Notes: generated from the letters alone by a model not told the origin. Counted from the stretch's first letter, positions 1 through 5,581 are shown. The stretch: DNA of 6,968 nt from Planctomycetota bacterium (GCA_013151585.1 JAADHY010000268.1:1-6968); one strand, 5' to 3'. Translations and numbers: made by a program.

Positions 1-1278
1 ATCGTGCTTGCTGGAGCACGCCGCGTACAGCTTGCCTTCCACGAACGGATCGAACGCGATGGCGTAAAACGTATTGCTCAAAGGGCTGCCCCGTCCCCCG
101 TAAGACCACGTGCGGCCGCCGTCGATCGAGTATGCAAAGCCGATGTCAGTGTAGGCGATGTAATGTCGCTGCGGATCGTGCGGATCGAAGTAGTAGTCCC
201 AGCAACTGGTCACTTCCAGACCGATCGACCGGTACCGGCCGCCGCGGCTGCTTGGCGCCGCCCCAATCCGCTCGTTCATGATCGGCCGCCAATGCCCGCC
301 GCCGTCGCGGCTGAGATAGAAGTCGCCTTGCGTGCTGACCAGCACGATTGACGGATCGTTCGGGCACACGTTCAAGCCATTGCGGACGATGTAATAGCCC
401 CAGTAGAGTTCTGTCTGCACCCAGGACGGCTCGACGTTTTCTTTCATGCGGAAGCAGCTCGACCACGACCGGCCTCCGTCGATGGTGGCGAAGACCTGCT
501 TCCGGTCACAGCAGTAAGCCACCTGCGTCCGGTTGGCGGCCATCACCACATCGGCCAGTGATTCGGTGCGAGTTTGGCTCCACGAGCGGCCCGCGTCGTG
601 CGAGGTGAAAAGCCCCCGAGACGTCGCCACGTGGACCGTCTCCCGGTTGCCCACGGCCGCCGCGGCGGCCACCGCGTGAATCTCGCCAATCCCGCTCGGA
701 AGCCGCAGCGCAACGGGCGAAGCGGCCGACGAGCTCAGCCGATATAAACGGCCGGCAGCGGCCAGGTAGAGCGTGTCGCGAGCGGTCGCGGTCAAGCCCC
801 GGCACGCCTCCGGCGTCAGCCGGCGCCAGTTGCGGCCTTGGTCCCGGCTCAACCACACGCCGCTCTTGCTGCCCAGGCAGATCGTCGAGTCGCTCAAGCA
901 CACAGTATGAGTGATTCGGTCGGAACCCCACGGCGGGTTCTGACGGCACAGCGGCCGCCAAGTGAGCCCCTTGTCGGTGCTGATCCGATCGAGCCAGACG
1001 ACCACGTTCGCATCCGTCGGATGAAAGGCGGGCTTGCAGCCGGTCGCCCCGCTGATCTGCTTGTAATGGATCATTCGCCAGGACCGGCCGCCGTCCCACG
1101 ACCGATAGCAGCCGCTCATATCGCACGAGAGGAGCATGAAATCATGGTCGGCCGGCGCCATCGCGGGAGTAAACATCCCCCCGCCGCCGCCCATGCCGAT
1201 GTTCTCGTACGGATACTCCTGCCCGAGCGCAACCGAGGACAGAATGCAGACGCAAAGTACTGGGCATAATCGCGACAT
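1..1278 (-). CDS. Secreted Asp-box (BNR) beta-propeller protein, 3' end outside the window
   Basis: 426 codons are visible, with no stop before the window edge. The start is the ATG at 1278: it has an AAGGGG ribosome site six bases upstream and opens a clean Sec signal peptide, residues 1-20 (cysteine-rich hydrophobic core ending ALGQ). At least seven Asp-box motifs (S/T-x-D-x-G-x-x-W) follow, near residues 60-67, 100-107, 144-151, 226-233, 265-272, 323-330 and 384-391. They mark successive blades of one or two beta-propellers of the sialidase / sortilin-VPS10 / GH74 type. The segment after the signal peptide is glycine-rich (about 29-34), followed by a CDMSGCYRS stretch (52-60) that recalls the GGGG...TDVGG start of GH74 xyloglucanases. 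I see no sialidase RIP motif, so catalytic activity is unproven. It is cysteine-rich (about 16 Cys), suggesting disulphides outside the cytoplasm. Best name: exported BNR/VPS10-like repeat protein. The fold is confident; the substrate is unknown. Confidence 0.88.
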   Translation of the reverse strand, partial: MSRLCPVLCVCILSSVALGQEYPYENIGMGGGGGMFTPAMAPADHDFMLLSCDMSGCYRSWDGGRSWRMIHYKQISGATGCKPAFHPTDANVVVWLDRISTDKGLTWRPLCRQNPPWGSDRITHTVCLSDSTICLGSKSGVWLSRDQGRNWRRLTPEACRGLTATARDTLYLAAAGRLYRLSSSAASPVALRLPSGIGEIHAVAAAAAVGNRETVHVATSRGLFTSHDAGRSWSQTRTESLADVVMAANRTQVAYCCDRKQVFATIDGGRSWSSCFRMKENVEPSWVQTELYWGYYIVRNGLNVCPNDPSIVLVSTQGDFYLSRDGGGHWRPIMNERIGAAPSSRGGRYRSIGLEVTSCWDYYFDPHDPQRHYIAYTDIGFAYSIDGGRTWSYGGRGSPLSNTFYAIAFDPFVEGKLYAACSSKHD

Positions 1279-1283
1279 CGTTT

Positions 1284-1290
1284 CCCCCTT
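1284..1290 (-). promoter_or_regulatory. Ribosome binding site of the Asp-box protein gene
   Basis: The minus strand reads AAGGGGG-AAACG-ATG. This purine run fixes the start at 1278 and argues against other readings through the same DNA. Confidence 0.6.
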
Positions 1291-1308
1291 CGCTGGCGGC
1301 CCGCAACA

Positions 1309-1347
1309 CGCGGCGTCGAGCGCGACCCGGCGTTCGCCGACGCCGCG
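1309..1347. repeat. Perfect 10-bp inverted repeat at the predicted transcription start
   Basis: CGCGGCGTCG (1309-1318) and CGACGCCGCG (1338-1347) are exact reverse complements around a 19-base centre. Three further pairs can form inside if one base bulges out. No T-run follows on either strand, so it does not look like a Rho-independent terminator. Its place between the candidate promoter and the start codon fits a regulator-binding palindrome or a leader hairpin. Confidence 0.5.
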
Positions 1348-1350
1348 ATC

Positions 1351-1379
1351 ATTATGACCGAAATGCAAAACTTGCGCAA
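1351..1379 (-). promoter_or_regulatory. Candidate sigma70-type promoter for the Asp-box protein gene
   Basis: On the minus strand TTGCGC (1379-1374) is followed by a 17-base spacer and CATAAT (1356-1351), 4/6 and 5/6 matches to the -35 and -10 consensus. Transcription would start near 1344 and give a leader of about 66 bases. The -35 lies inside the perfect 10-bp palindrome CTTGCGCAAG (1371-1380), which could be an operator. This is judged by eye; planctomycete promoters are poorly characterised. Confidence 0.4.
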
Positions 1380-1656
1380 GCTCATGTTGCGATCAATCGT
1401 TCTCCTTGGCGCTGTTACGCTCACCTCGAACTGGGACGTTTCCCTCGTGCAGAGTAAAAGCGGTGCCGCCAAAAGGGACTCGGCTTGGTTACAGCGACCA
1501 ATCTCCGGCAGCGTGCGCGGTCCCGTCGGGTAGGGCAGCGGGTTGAGCTGCTCCACGGGCGACCGCTGCTTGATTTGACGCCCGCCCCCGCACAACACAG
1601 ACAAACCGAACAAGGCTCTCCGCCCAATTCACCCGGAAGAAACGCAACCTGGACAT

Positions 1657-1989
1657 TTACAATCGGTCAGGCTTCTGCGCTTGGTGTTCGTCCTCAGTGC
1701 AGGTTTTTCGGTCAAAGCCATCAAGTACTTTACGAATTGCTTCGGTGAGATCATCAATTGATTCGAGACCGGCCATGGTAAAGCGAAACGGTTTTAGTTC
1801 GACCGACTGCGAAGCGATGACCAAAGTGACGACGTAGCACTGGAAAGACGGTTCGAGTTTCTCCACGTGCAGATCATTGACCAAATGCACATCCCGGGCG
1901 ATTTTCTCGGCCGGCACATCAAAGAATCGCGATATTGCCCTTCTTGTTTCGAGTAACAACGCAGCGTCTGGAGTGGGACGGGACGACAT
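1657..1989 (-). CDS. Small acyl-carrier-like protein lacking the phosphopantetheine serine
   Basis: From the ATG at 1989 the protein has 110 residues. Residues about 12-92 follow the layout of an acyl carrier protein: a first helix, then FFDVPAEKIARD (22-33), the turn NDLHVEKLE (38-46), a second hydrophobic helix (about 52-60) and a last helix ESIDDLTEAIRKVLDGF (76-92). In a working carrier the turn reads D-L-G-x-D-S-L; here Lys44 sits where the Ser that takes 4'-phosphopantetheine would be, so it probably cannot be loaded. The tail (93-110) is charged and likely disordered. The same frame stays open upstream to a GTG at 2217, which would give 186 residues with two hydrophobic stretches; I prefer the short form because the recognisable domain starts just after the ATG, although its ribosome site is weak. 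The ACP-like reading is inferred from pattern, not from a search. Confidence 0.6.
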   Translation of the reverse strand: MSSRPTPDAALLLETRRAISRFFDVPAEKIARDVHLVNDLHVEKLEPSFQCYVVTLVIASQSVELKPFRFTMAGLESIDDLTEAIRKVLDGFDRKTCTEDEHQAQKPDRL

Positions 1990-2068
1990 GAAATGTTCGT
2001 CCGATGTATCCCTGCATGCAAGCAAATGGGCGCGAACTGATCGGACCGTAGCAAAGTGTCGAGCTGAA

Positions 2069-2212
2069 TCACGGCTGGCCAACAGCAACGCAGCAACGAA
2101 CGCGATGGCTGATTTCGGTCCAAGTGGCTCCACCGACGAAAAGCGACGCCACGAGCCCAAGGATGGACGCCACGACAGCAATACCACCAGAGCATCCAAT
2201 CCGGACTCCCAT
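2069..2212 (-). CDS. Possible 47-residue single-span membrane peptide
   Basis: An ATG at 2212 opens a 47-residue reading that begins MGVRIGCSGG and has one hydrophobic segment (about residues 8-28, rich in V, A, L, G and I) before a TGA at 2069-2071. It overlaps, in another frame, the GTG-started extension of the acyl-carrier-like gene, so at most one of the two is likely real. It could also be the N-terminal anchor of that gene cut off by a frameshift. No strong ribosome site precedes it. Low confidence. Confidence 0.22.
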   Translation of the reverse strand: MGVRIGCSGGIAVVASILGLVASLFVGGATWTEISHRVRCCVAVGQP

Positions 2213-2254
2213 AACACAGTTGTGTCCGCACTGACCGAAGAAGGGCCAAAGTCA

Positions 2255-2267
2255 CCCGGCAGCCGGG
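2255..2267. repeat. GC-only palindrome CCCGGC-A-GCCGGG
   Basis: A perfect inverted repeat with a one-base centre (a 5-bp stem with a 3-base loop if folded) lies between two orphan genes. No T-run follows on either strand. It may be a protein site or a weak hairpin. Confidence 0.35.
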
Positions 2268-2372
2268 CTTACACCAGTGATCGCTGAAGGACTAATCGTT
2301 CTCAATAAAGCGGGATATTGTACCTCCGAACGCTCACCCCGCTGCGGTAGATCGCCTTTGTTATGCAGGTTG

Positions 2373-2942
2373 TCATGCCTGGGTCGCGACATATTCGCGG
2401 AAATATTCCATGAACATCTCGTAAAGCGGCCGAATTGTTGAGAGAGCGACACTAAATGTACATTCTATTTCGGTTCGTTGATGAGTTTCCACTTCTTGAG
2501 CGTATTCGTTGTCTTCGAGTTCATTCAACAAGGCGTAAAAATATTCGCAGTCGTGGCGACCGCCGAATCCATCAGCGAACGCCCCGGCCTCGCTCAGGAA
2601 GGTTGCCCAGGATATAGCGCCAGATTGATATCGCAAGAATATGCAAGCCACATGCTCATCGGCGCGTTGTTCATGATCAAATGATTCAACGGACTCGCAG
2701 TACGCAAAGCGGTTTACCGCCGCCACAGCATCGGCATAATACTTGATGGTTGAGATTTCGAGTATCCAGGTTGGGGGATCGTCCAGCTCGGCGATCAATC
2801 GAGCGGCCCATCCGTGGTAGTGTTTGTACCAAATTAGGCGTGCGTCGATCATCGTCGCGATTCGAAGCGCGAACCGTTTTGAATGCACATCGAATTGCAC
2901 GTTCGTAGCCATCCGATTTGGAGGCACACCGACCAAGATCAT
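2373..2942 (-). CDS. Hypothetical cytosolic protein, 189 residues
   Basis: I do not recognise this family. The reading is open for 189 codons with balanced, protein-like composition, no signal peptide and no membrane segment. Aromatic residues are frequent (W and Y around 38-61, and FYALLNELEDNEY around 135-147), and the C-terminal half is acidic with amphipathic helical stretches, ending in a helix around MFMEYFREYV. That suggests an all-alpha or alpha/beta cytosolic protein. The start chosen is the ATG at 2942, with a purine run GGAAGGGAG about 13 bases upstream; the ATG at 2912 has none. It is clearly poorer in GC than the flanks (25/60 at 2461-2520), which fits acquisition from elsewhere. 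Its neighbours on the same strand are equally orphan-like and give no functional clue. An immunity-type role is possible but unsupported. Confidence 0.72.
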   Translation of the reverse strand: MILVGVPPNRMATNVQFDVHSKRFALRIATMIDARLIWYKHYHGWAARLIAELDDPPTWILEISTIKYYADAVAAVNRFAYCESVESFDHEQRADEHVACIFLRYQSGAISWATFLSEAGAFADGFGGRHDCEYFYALLNELEDNEYAQEVETHQRTEIECTFSVALSTIRPLYEMFMEYFREYVATQA

Positions 2943-3205
2943 CGGGCGGCCGAAGCTCCCTTCCGGGCATTAAAGGCCCCGGCTATCGGCACCGGGTCGC
3001 GCCGCGCCTCGACACCTCAACGTCTCCGCTTCCTCGTCTCTCCATCGGTAGTCTTTGGAAGCGCGCTCGTCCGCACGCCCAGCCTGACAAGGGAAACGAG
3101 ACAAATTCTTCTCCTTGTTTTTGCCCGTCACCGCCGAGTTGTCAACATTCCGGGCGTAGCCCGCTCCGGTCGATTGAAAAGTTATGTCCGTTTTCTGTGG
3201 CTGAA
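2943..3205. other. Intergenic region between the lipoprotein and the 189-residue protein
   Basis: 263 bases without a supported gene. On the minus strand a perfect TTGACA (3145-3140) is followed after 17 bases by a poor -10 (AAAAAC), a weak promoter candidate for the 189-residue gene. CCGGG/CCCGG half-sites around 2978-2997 can form a short hairpin. I found no paired attC core sites here. Confidence 0.35.
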
Positions 3206-3844
3206 TCAATTGTCCGAGCCTTCTGAGAGTTTTGGTCTCTTTCCGTCCGGAATTTGACCGCGAGGCCATAGCACGTCATGCTGTGCGGCGTACTGATAGA
3301 TCCACAACGTGTCGGACGAGTCATCGAATGCGGAGTACGTTGCCCGTCCAGTGCCACTATCCCCATCAGCATCCCACACCATTACTTCGGTTGCGCGAAG
3401 CTCCTTCGAGGGCGGTGACCACCATGTAGGAGTTGTTCCGGTCTGCTTGTGAAGCGGGGATGGCCCGGTGATCGTGCGATCTACGCCCTCCAGAGCGTAG
3501 TAGGTTCCGTCATGCATACTTGCCAATTCTCCAGCCCATTCCTTTTCGCGGGCGTGGACGTAGTCCATCCATACAGAAGCGTCGCGTTCCTTCAATTGGA
3601 TGCGATACCAAGTTGAAGAGCTGTCGCGTGCCCATTCGGTCTTGTAACACAAGGATTCAACCGCGTTTGCGTCAACGGCTTTCGGCCAAACGTGCGCAAG
3701 TTGTTTCTTCGCTGACGGACCGGGCAAGTTCGTGAACTCTTTGCGGCCAGCAAAGCCCTCCATGCCGCAGCCGGCTATGGAGCATAAACTGGCAGCACAG
3801 AGCAACACTGCGTTCCTTACCGATACCGAATGCGAGCGGTTCAT
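3206..3844 (-). CDS. Putative lipoprotein of unknown function, 212 residues
   Basis: The N-terminus is a type II (lipoprotein) signal: MNRSHSVSVR, a hydrophobic core NAVLLCAASLCS, and a lipobox I-A-G-C with Cys26 as the lipidated residue. The mature part has no further membrane segment. It is rich in W, Y, D and S (for example TWYRIQLKERD about 78-88 and VMVWDADGDSGTG about 154-166), which reads as a small beta-rich envelope protein. A TAG directly upstream of the ATG at 3844 excludes an earlier start in this frame. There is no good Shine-Dalgarno sequence. It is the first gene on the minus strand downstream of the recombinase relic, and a candidate promoter lies at 3900-3928. Function unknown; gene and signal are fairly sure. 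Confidence 0.75.
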   Translation of the reverse strand: MNRSHSVSVRNAVLLCAASLCSIAGCGMEGFAGRKEFTNLPGPSAKKQLAHVWPKAVDANAVESLCYKTEWARDSSSTWYRIQLKERDASVWMDYVHAREKEWAGELASMHDGTYYALEGVDRTITGPSPLHKQTGTTPTWWSPPSKELRATEVMVWDADGDSGTGRATYSAFDDSSDTLWIYQYAAQHDVLWPRGQIPDGKRPKLSEGSDN

Positions 3845-3899
3845 CTATGGGCTTGTGGGCATAAGTTTGTGTTCGTTAATTGTCCAGGACCAGATAAAC

Positions 3900-3928
3900 A
3901 TTTTATCTCGACGACGTGTGCATGGCTA
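3900..3928 (-). promoter_or_regulatory. Candidate promoter for the lipoprotein gene
   Basis: On the minus strand TAGCCA (3928-3923), a 17-base spacer and TAAAAT (3905-3900) match -35 and -10 at 4/6 and 5/6. Transcription would start near 3893, about 49 bases before the ATG at 3844. Judged by eye only. Confidence 0.33.
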
Positions 3929-3996
3929 ACGCACGGCCGCTCGATTCGCAATATCTCGCGCGACAAGTGATAGCGTCATCAGTTGGCGTAACTGAA

Positions 3997-4012
3997 GCCA
4001 CCGGTTGGTGGC
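3997..4012. repeat. Hairpin GCCACC-GGTT-GGTGGC
   Basis: A perfect 6-bp stem with a 4-base loop lies about 60 bases beyond the stop end of the recombinase relic, in its transcription direction. There is no T-run, so terminator function is uncertain; it could also be part of an old recombination site. Confidence 0.35.
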
Positions 4013-4073
4013 GTGTTCGCTTGCACGAAAACGTGGAATAATTACGGGACTCAGCCTCGTTGTCACAGGTTCG

Positions 4074-4375
4074 TCAGTTTGTCGGCCGGGCTTTCCACGT
4101 TGCGGCGACCGCGGTTGAAACGTGCGCAAAAGTCATGGTGGTCCCCGCAATTTTTTGTGCACCATCATGTGCACGAGAAGTTCTTGGAGCGTCTGGACGT
4201 GGCAGCCATCTTGCAGCAGGTGGGGCGCAACATTGTGACGGGGCACGTGGGCACCGGATGGGCTCGAGACGTGTCGAGAGTGGCTTTTTGGCGGATTCCG
4301 GAAGCATGGCGACCGGGGCTCTGTAGGCTTGGCGTCACACACCGCGATATCGCCTCTATCGCAAAGCGCCGCTGA
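4074..4375 (-). pseudogene. Relic of an integron-integrase-like tyrosine recombinase
   Basis: Four pieces in family order lie in alternating frames. (A) 4372-4325: LCDRGDIAVCDAK, like the strand before the GKGGKDR loop of integron integrases. (B) about 4322-4254: PVAMLPESAKKPL...LEPIR, like the R-V-T-M-L-P-E segment and the helix after it. (C) 4252 to about 4149: HVPRHNVAPHLLQDG then VQTLQELLVH, matching box II (H-x-x-R-H ... H-L-L-x-D-G) and the LQELLGH motif with Gly changed to Val. (D) about 4150-4074: TTMTFAHV then WKARPTN and a stop, matching T-T-M-I-Y-T-H-V and the usual short tail. The roughly 80 residues normally between B and C are missing, at least two frameshifts are needed, and the catalytic Tyr is Phe. 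The N-terminal half is absent. The relic is therefore inactive. Assignment to the integron-integrase branch rather than another Xer-like recombinase is inferred from motif wording. Confidence 0.72.
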
Positions 4376-4395
4376 CCGGCTCAAAGCAGTGGTTC

Positions 4396-4429
4396 CCTCG
4401 ATCGAGCCGGTGCCGAGGCTCGTCGAAGG
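4396..4429. repeat. REP-like imperfect palindrome
   Basis: CGAGCC (4403-4408) and GGCTCG (4417-4422) form a 6-bp stem around an 8-base loop, and CCTCGA / TCGAAGG extend it with small bulges. The wording (CCTTCGACGAGCCTCGGCACC on the minus strand) resembles the dispersed CCTTCGACAAGCTCAGG-type palindromes of many environmental bacteria. It lies just beyond the last recognisable piece of the recombinase relic and may mark an insertion or breakpoint. Confidence 0.4.
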
Positions 4430-4544
4430 TGCAACTTCCAGCCGGCGATCGTACAATATAGGTCCGTGCGCAGATCGAGAAGCCTTGGCAAGGCGCGATG
4501 GGGCACCGGCGCGATTCCAGTCGCTGGCGGCGTTGATCTGCTAA

Positions 4545-4669
4545 TGCTTTGTCACAGCGAAAGCCAGGGATTGGACGAGTGAGCCGACGGCGCTAGCCAC
4601 GGCTGAGGCCACCCGACCCGAGGGTGGCGCGTACGGCTCACCGCCCCACAATTACGTTGTGACAAAGCA
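4545..4669. mobile_element. 125-bp foldback (MITE-like) element
   Basis: TGCTTTGTCACA (4545-4556) and TGTGACAAAGCA (4658-4669) are perfect 12-bp terminal inverted repeats. Nested inside are GTGAGCCG (4579-4586) / CGGCTCAC (4634-4641), perfect over 8 bp, and GCCACCC (4608-4614) / GGGTGGC (4622-4628), perfect over 7 bp with a 7-base loop. The whole can fold into one long hairpin with internal loops. It has no coding capacity. I see no clear target-site duplication at the edges, so it is either a MITE moved by an outside transposase or an extragenic palindromic repeat unit. Its right end lies 21 bases before the ribosome site of the aldo/keto reductase, so it may carry or replace that gene's promoter. 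Confidence 0.55.
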
Positions 4670-4690
4670 CTGGGATAGATGTTAAGCTTG

Positions 4691-4698
4691 GGAGGGAG
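4691..4698 (+). promoter_or_regulatory. Ribosome binding site deciding the aldo/keto reductase start
   Basis: GGAGGGAG lies four bases before the ATG at 4703, and its GGAGG core seven bases before. The ATG at 4679 in the same frame lies upstream of this site and would put eight extra residues in front of the Tat motif, so 4703 is preferred. Confidence 0.65.
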
Positions 4699-4702
4699 CA
4701 TC

Positions 4703-5581
4703 ATGCCGACGATTTCACGACGCGAGTTTCTGGCGGGAGCGACTGCGGCAGCGGGGCTCGCTCTGGCCGGCCGCCCTTCGATGGCCGACCCCAAAACGGG
4801 TGACCGAGCTTCGAAGAAAGTTCGTGGGACGGACCTGGTGACGTTGGGCCGCACCGGGCTGCAAACCACCGTGTTGGGGATCGGAACCGGAACGCGCGGC
4901 GGCCGGGAGCAGCGGGAAATGGGACAGGCGGCGTTCGTCAAGATGGTGCGTTATGCCTTCGACCGTGGCATCCGCTACATCGACACCGCTGACATGTACA
5001 TGACGCATTTGTTCGTGCGGTTTGCGTTGAAAGAGCTTCCTCGCGACCAGATCTTCATCCAAACCAAAACGCGAGCCACGCACCCGGAGGTGGCCAAAGC
5101 CGACATCGAACGGTTCCGGCGGGAACTTCGGACTGGCTATATTGATTCGCTCTTGATCCACGCCATGCGCGACAAGGGTTGGCCGGAAAAGATGCGGCCT
5201 GTGATGGACGTTCTTTATGAGGCCAAAGAGAAGGGCCGCGTGCGAGCCGTCGGCGTTTCGTGTCACGGCTTGGATCCGCTTGTCGACGCGGCCAATTGCG
5301 ATTGGAATCAGATTCATCTGGTGCGGATCAATCCGTTCGGAGCGAAAATGGACGGGAAGCCAGACGAAGTCGCGGCCCAGATTCAAAAGATGCACCGCAA
5401 CGGCCGAGGCGTCATCGGCATGAAAATCTACGGCGAAGGAGTGGCGGACTCGCGCGAGAAACGGCTGCAATCCTTGAAATACGTCCTCGGTCTGGGAACC
5501 GTGCATGCCTTCACGATTGGGTTTTCCAACCCGAAGCAGATTGACGAGACCCTGGAGCTGATCGAGCTGGCGACAAGCTGA
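4703..5581 (+). CDS. Tat-targeted aldo/keto reductase
   Basis: 292 residues, near the usual family length (280-330). The N-terminus MPTISRREFLAG is a twin-arginine signal (S-R-R-E-F-L), followed by an Ala/Gly-rich core (11-23) and a likely cleavage site near MADP (27-30). The aldo/keto reductase barrel begins at LGRTGLQTTVLGIGTG (48-63). All four catalytic tetrad positions can be placed: Asp94 in RYIDTADMY, Tyr99 in the same motif, Lys122 in IFIQTKT and His153 in LLIHAM. Later landmarks are KEKGRVRAVGVSCH and a C-terminal IGFSNPKQIDETL, typical of the end of the barrel. The family reduces carbonyls or oxidises alcohols with NADP(H); this substrate is unknown. Tat export implies folding with cofactor before transport, as seen in other planctomycete oxidoreductases. 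It may be its own transcription unit, since a terminator follows. The family is very sure, the signal sure. Confidence 0.93.
   Translation: MPTISRREFLAGATAAAGLALAGRPSMADPKTGDRASKKVRGTDLVTLGRTGLQTTVLGIGTGTRGGREQREMGQAAFVKMVRYAFDRGIRYIDTADMYMTHLFVRFALKELPRDQIFIQTKTRATHPEVAKADIERFRRELRTGYIDSLLIHAMRDKGWPEKMRPVMDVLYEAKEKGRVRAVGVSCHGLDPLVDAANCDWNQIHLVRINPFGAKMDGKPDEVAAQIQKMHRNGRGVIGMKIYGEGVADSREKRLQSLKYVLGLGTVHAFTIGFSNPKQIDETLELIELATS

Larger units (their letters stand above)
1279..1656. other. Intergenic region of 378 bases
   Basis: It lies between two minus-strand genes. Besides the candidate promoter, palindromes and ribosome site near the Asp-box gene, I see no supported gene here. A minus-strand reading from 1385 to 1116 starts like a signal peptide but becomes arginine/serine-rich and runs out of frame into the Asp-box gene, so I treat it as a shadow. 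No clear terminator follows the acyl-carrier-like gene. Confidence 0.5.
3845..4702. other. Gene-free recombination-prone region
   Basis: About 850 bases between the divergent lipoprotein and aldo/keto reductase genes without an intact gene. It holds a candidate promoter, a short hairpin, the recombinase relic, a REP-like palindrome and the foldback element, listed separately. In 4430-4544 I see nothing convincing; short open readings on both strands there have no family resemblance. Confidence 0.5.

Noticed and set aside
506..1126. Long minus-strand reading of 206 codons inside the Asp-box gene.
   Set aside because: It is Arg/Gly-rich, out of frame with seven consecutive Asp-box motifs, and has no motif of its own.
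1116..1385. Minus-strand reading that begins like a signal peptide (MSLRKFCISVIMIAASANAG).
   Set aside because: It runs out of frame into the well-supported Asp-box gene and becomes a low-complexity Arg/Ser stretch; there is no family resemblance.
1542..1548. GTTGAGC, a match to the attC core GTTRRRY.
   Set aside because: A single degenerate heptamer is expected by chance and no GCTCAAC-like partner is nearby.
2340..2372. GTTATGC and GTTGTCATGC in the gap after the 189-residue gene, recalling a Vibrio cholerae attC end.
   Set aside because: They do not fit GTTRRRY, and I find no complementary RYYYAAC partner at a suitable distance.
4340..4350. GCGATATCGC palindrome.
   Set aside because: A short palindrome inside the recombinase relic with no companion site; likely chance.
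4013..4375. Plus-strand reading of 120 codons containing a KFLERLDVAAILQQVG phrase.
   Set aside because: This phrase is the antisense image of the integrase box II region; the minus-strand reading explains it.
4430..4544. Minus-strand PRLLDLRTDL-like words that could be an integrase N-terminus.
   Set aside because: Too short and too divergent to separate from chance without a search.
4679..4702. Earlier ATG for the aldo/keto reductase.
   Set aside because: The ribosome site GGAGGGAG lies downstream of it, and the Tat motif is positioned normally only from 4703.
4715..5506. Long minus-strand reading opposite the aldo/keto reductase.
   Set aside because: Antisense shadow of a strongly conserved gene; His/Arg-rich composition without domains.
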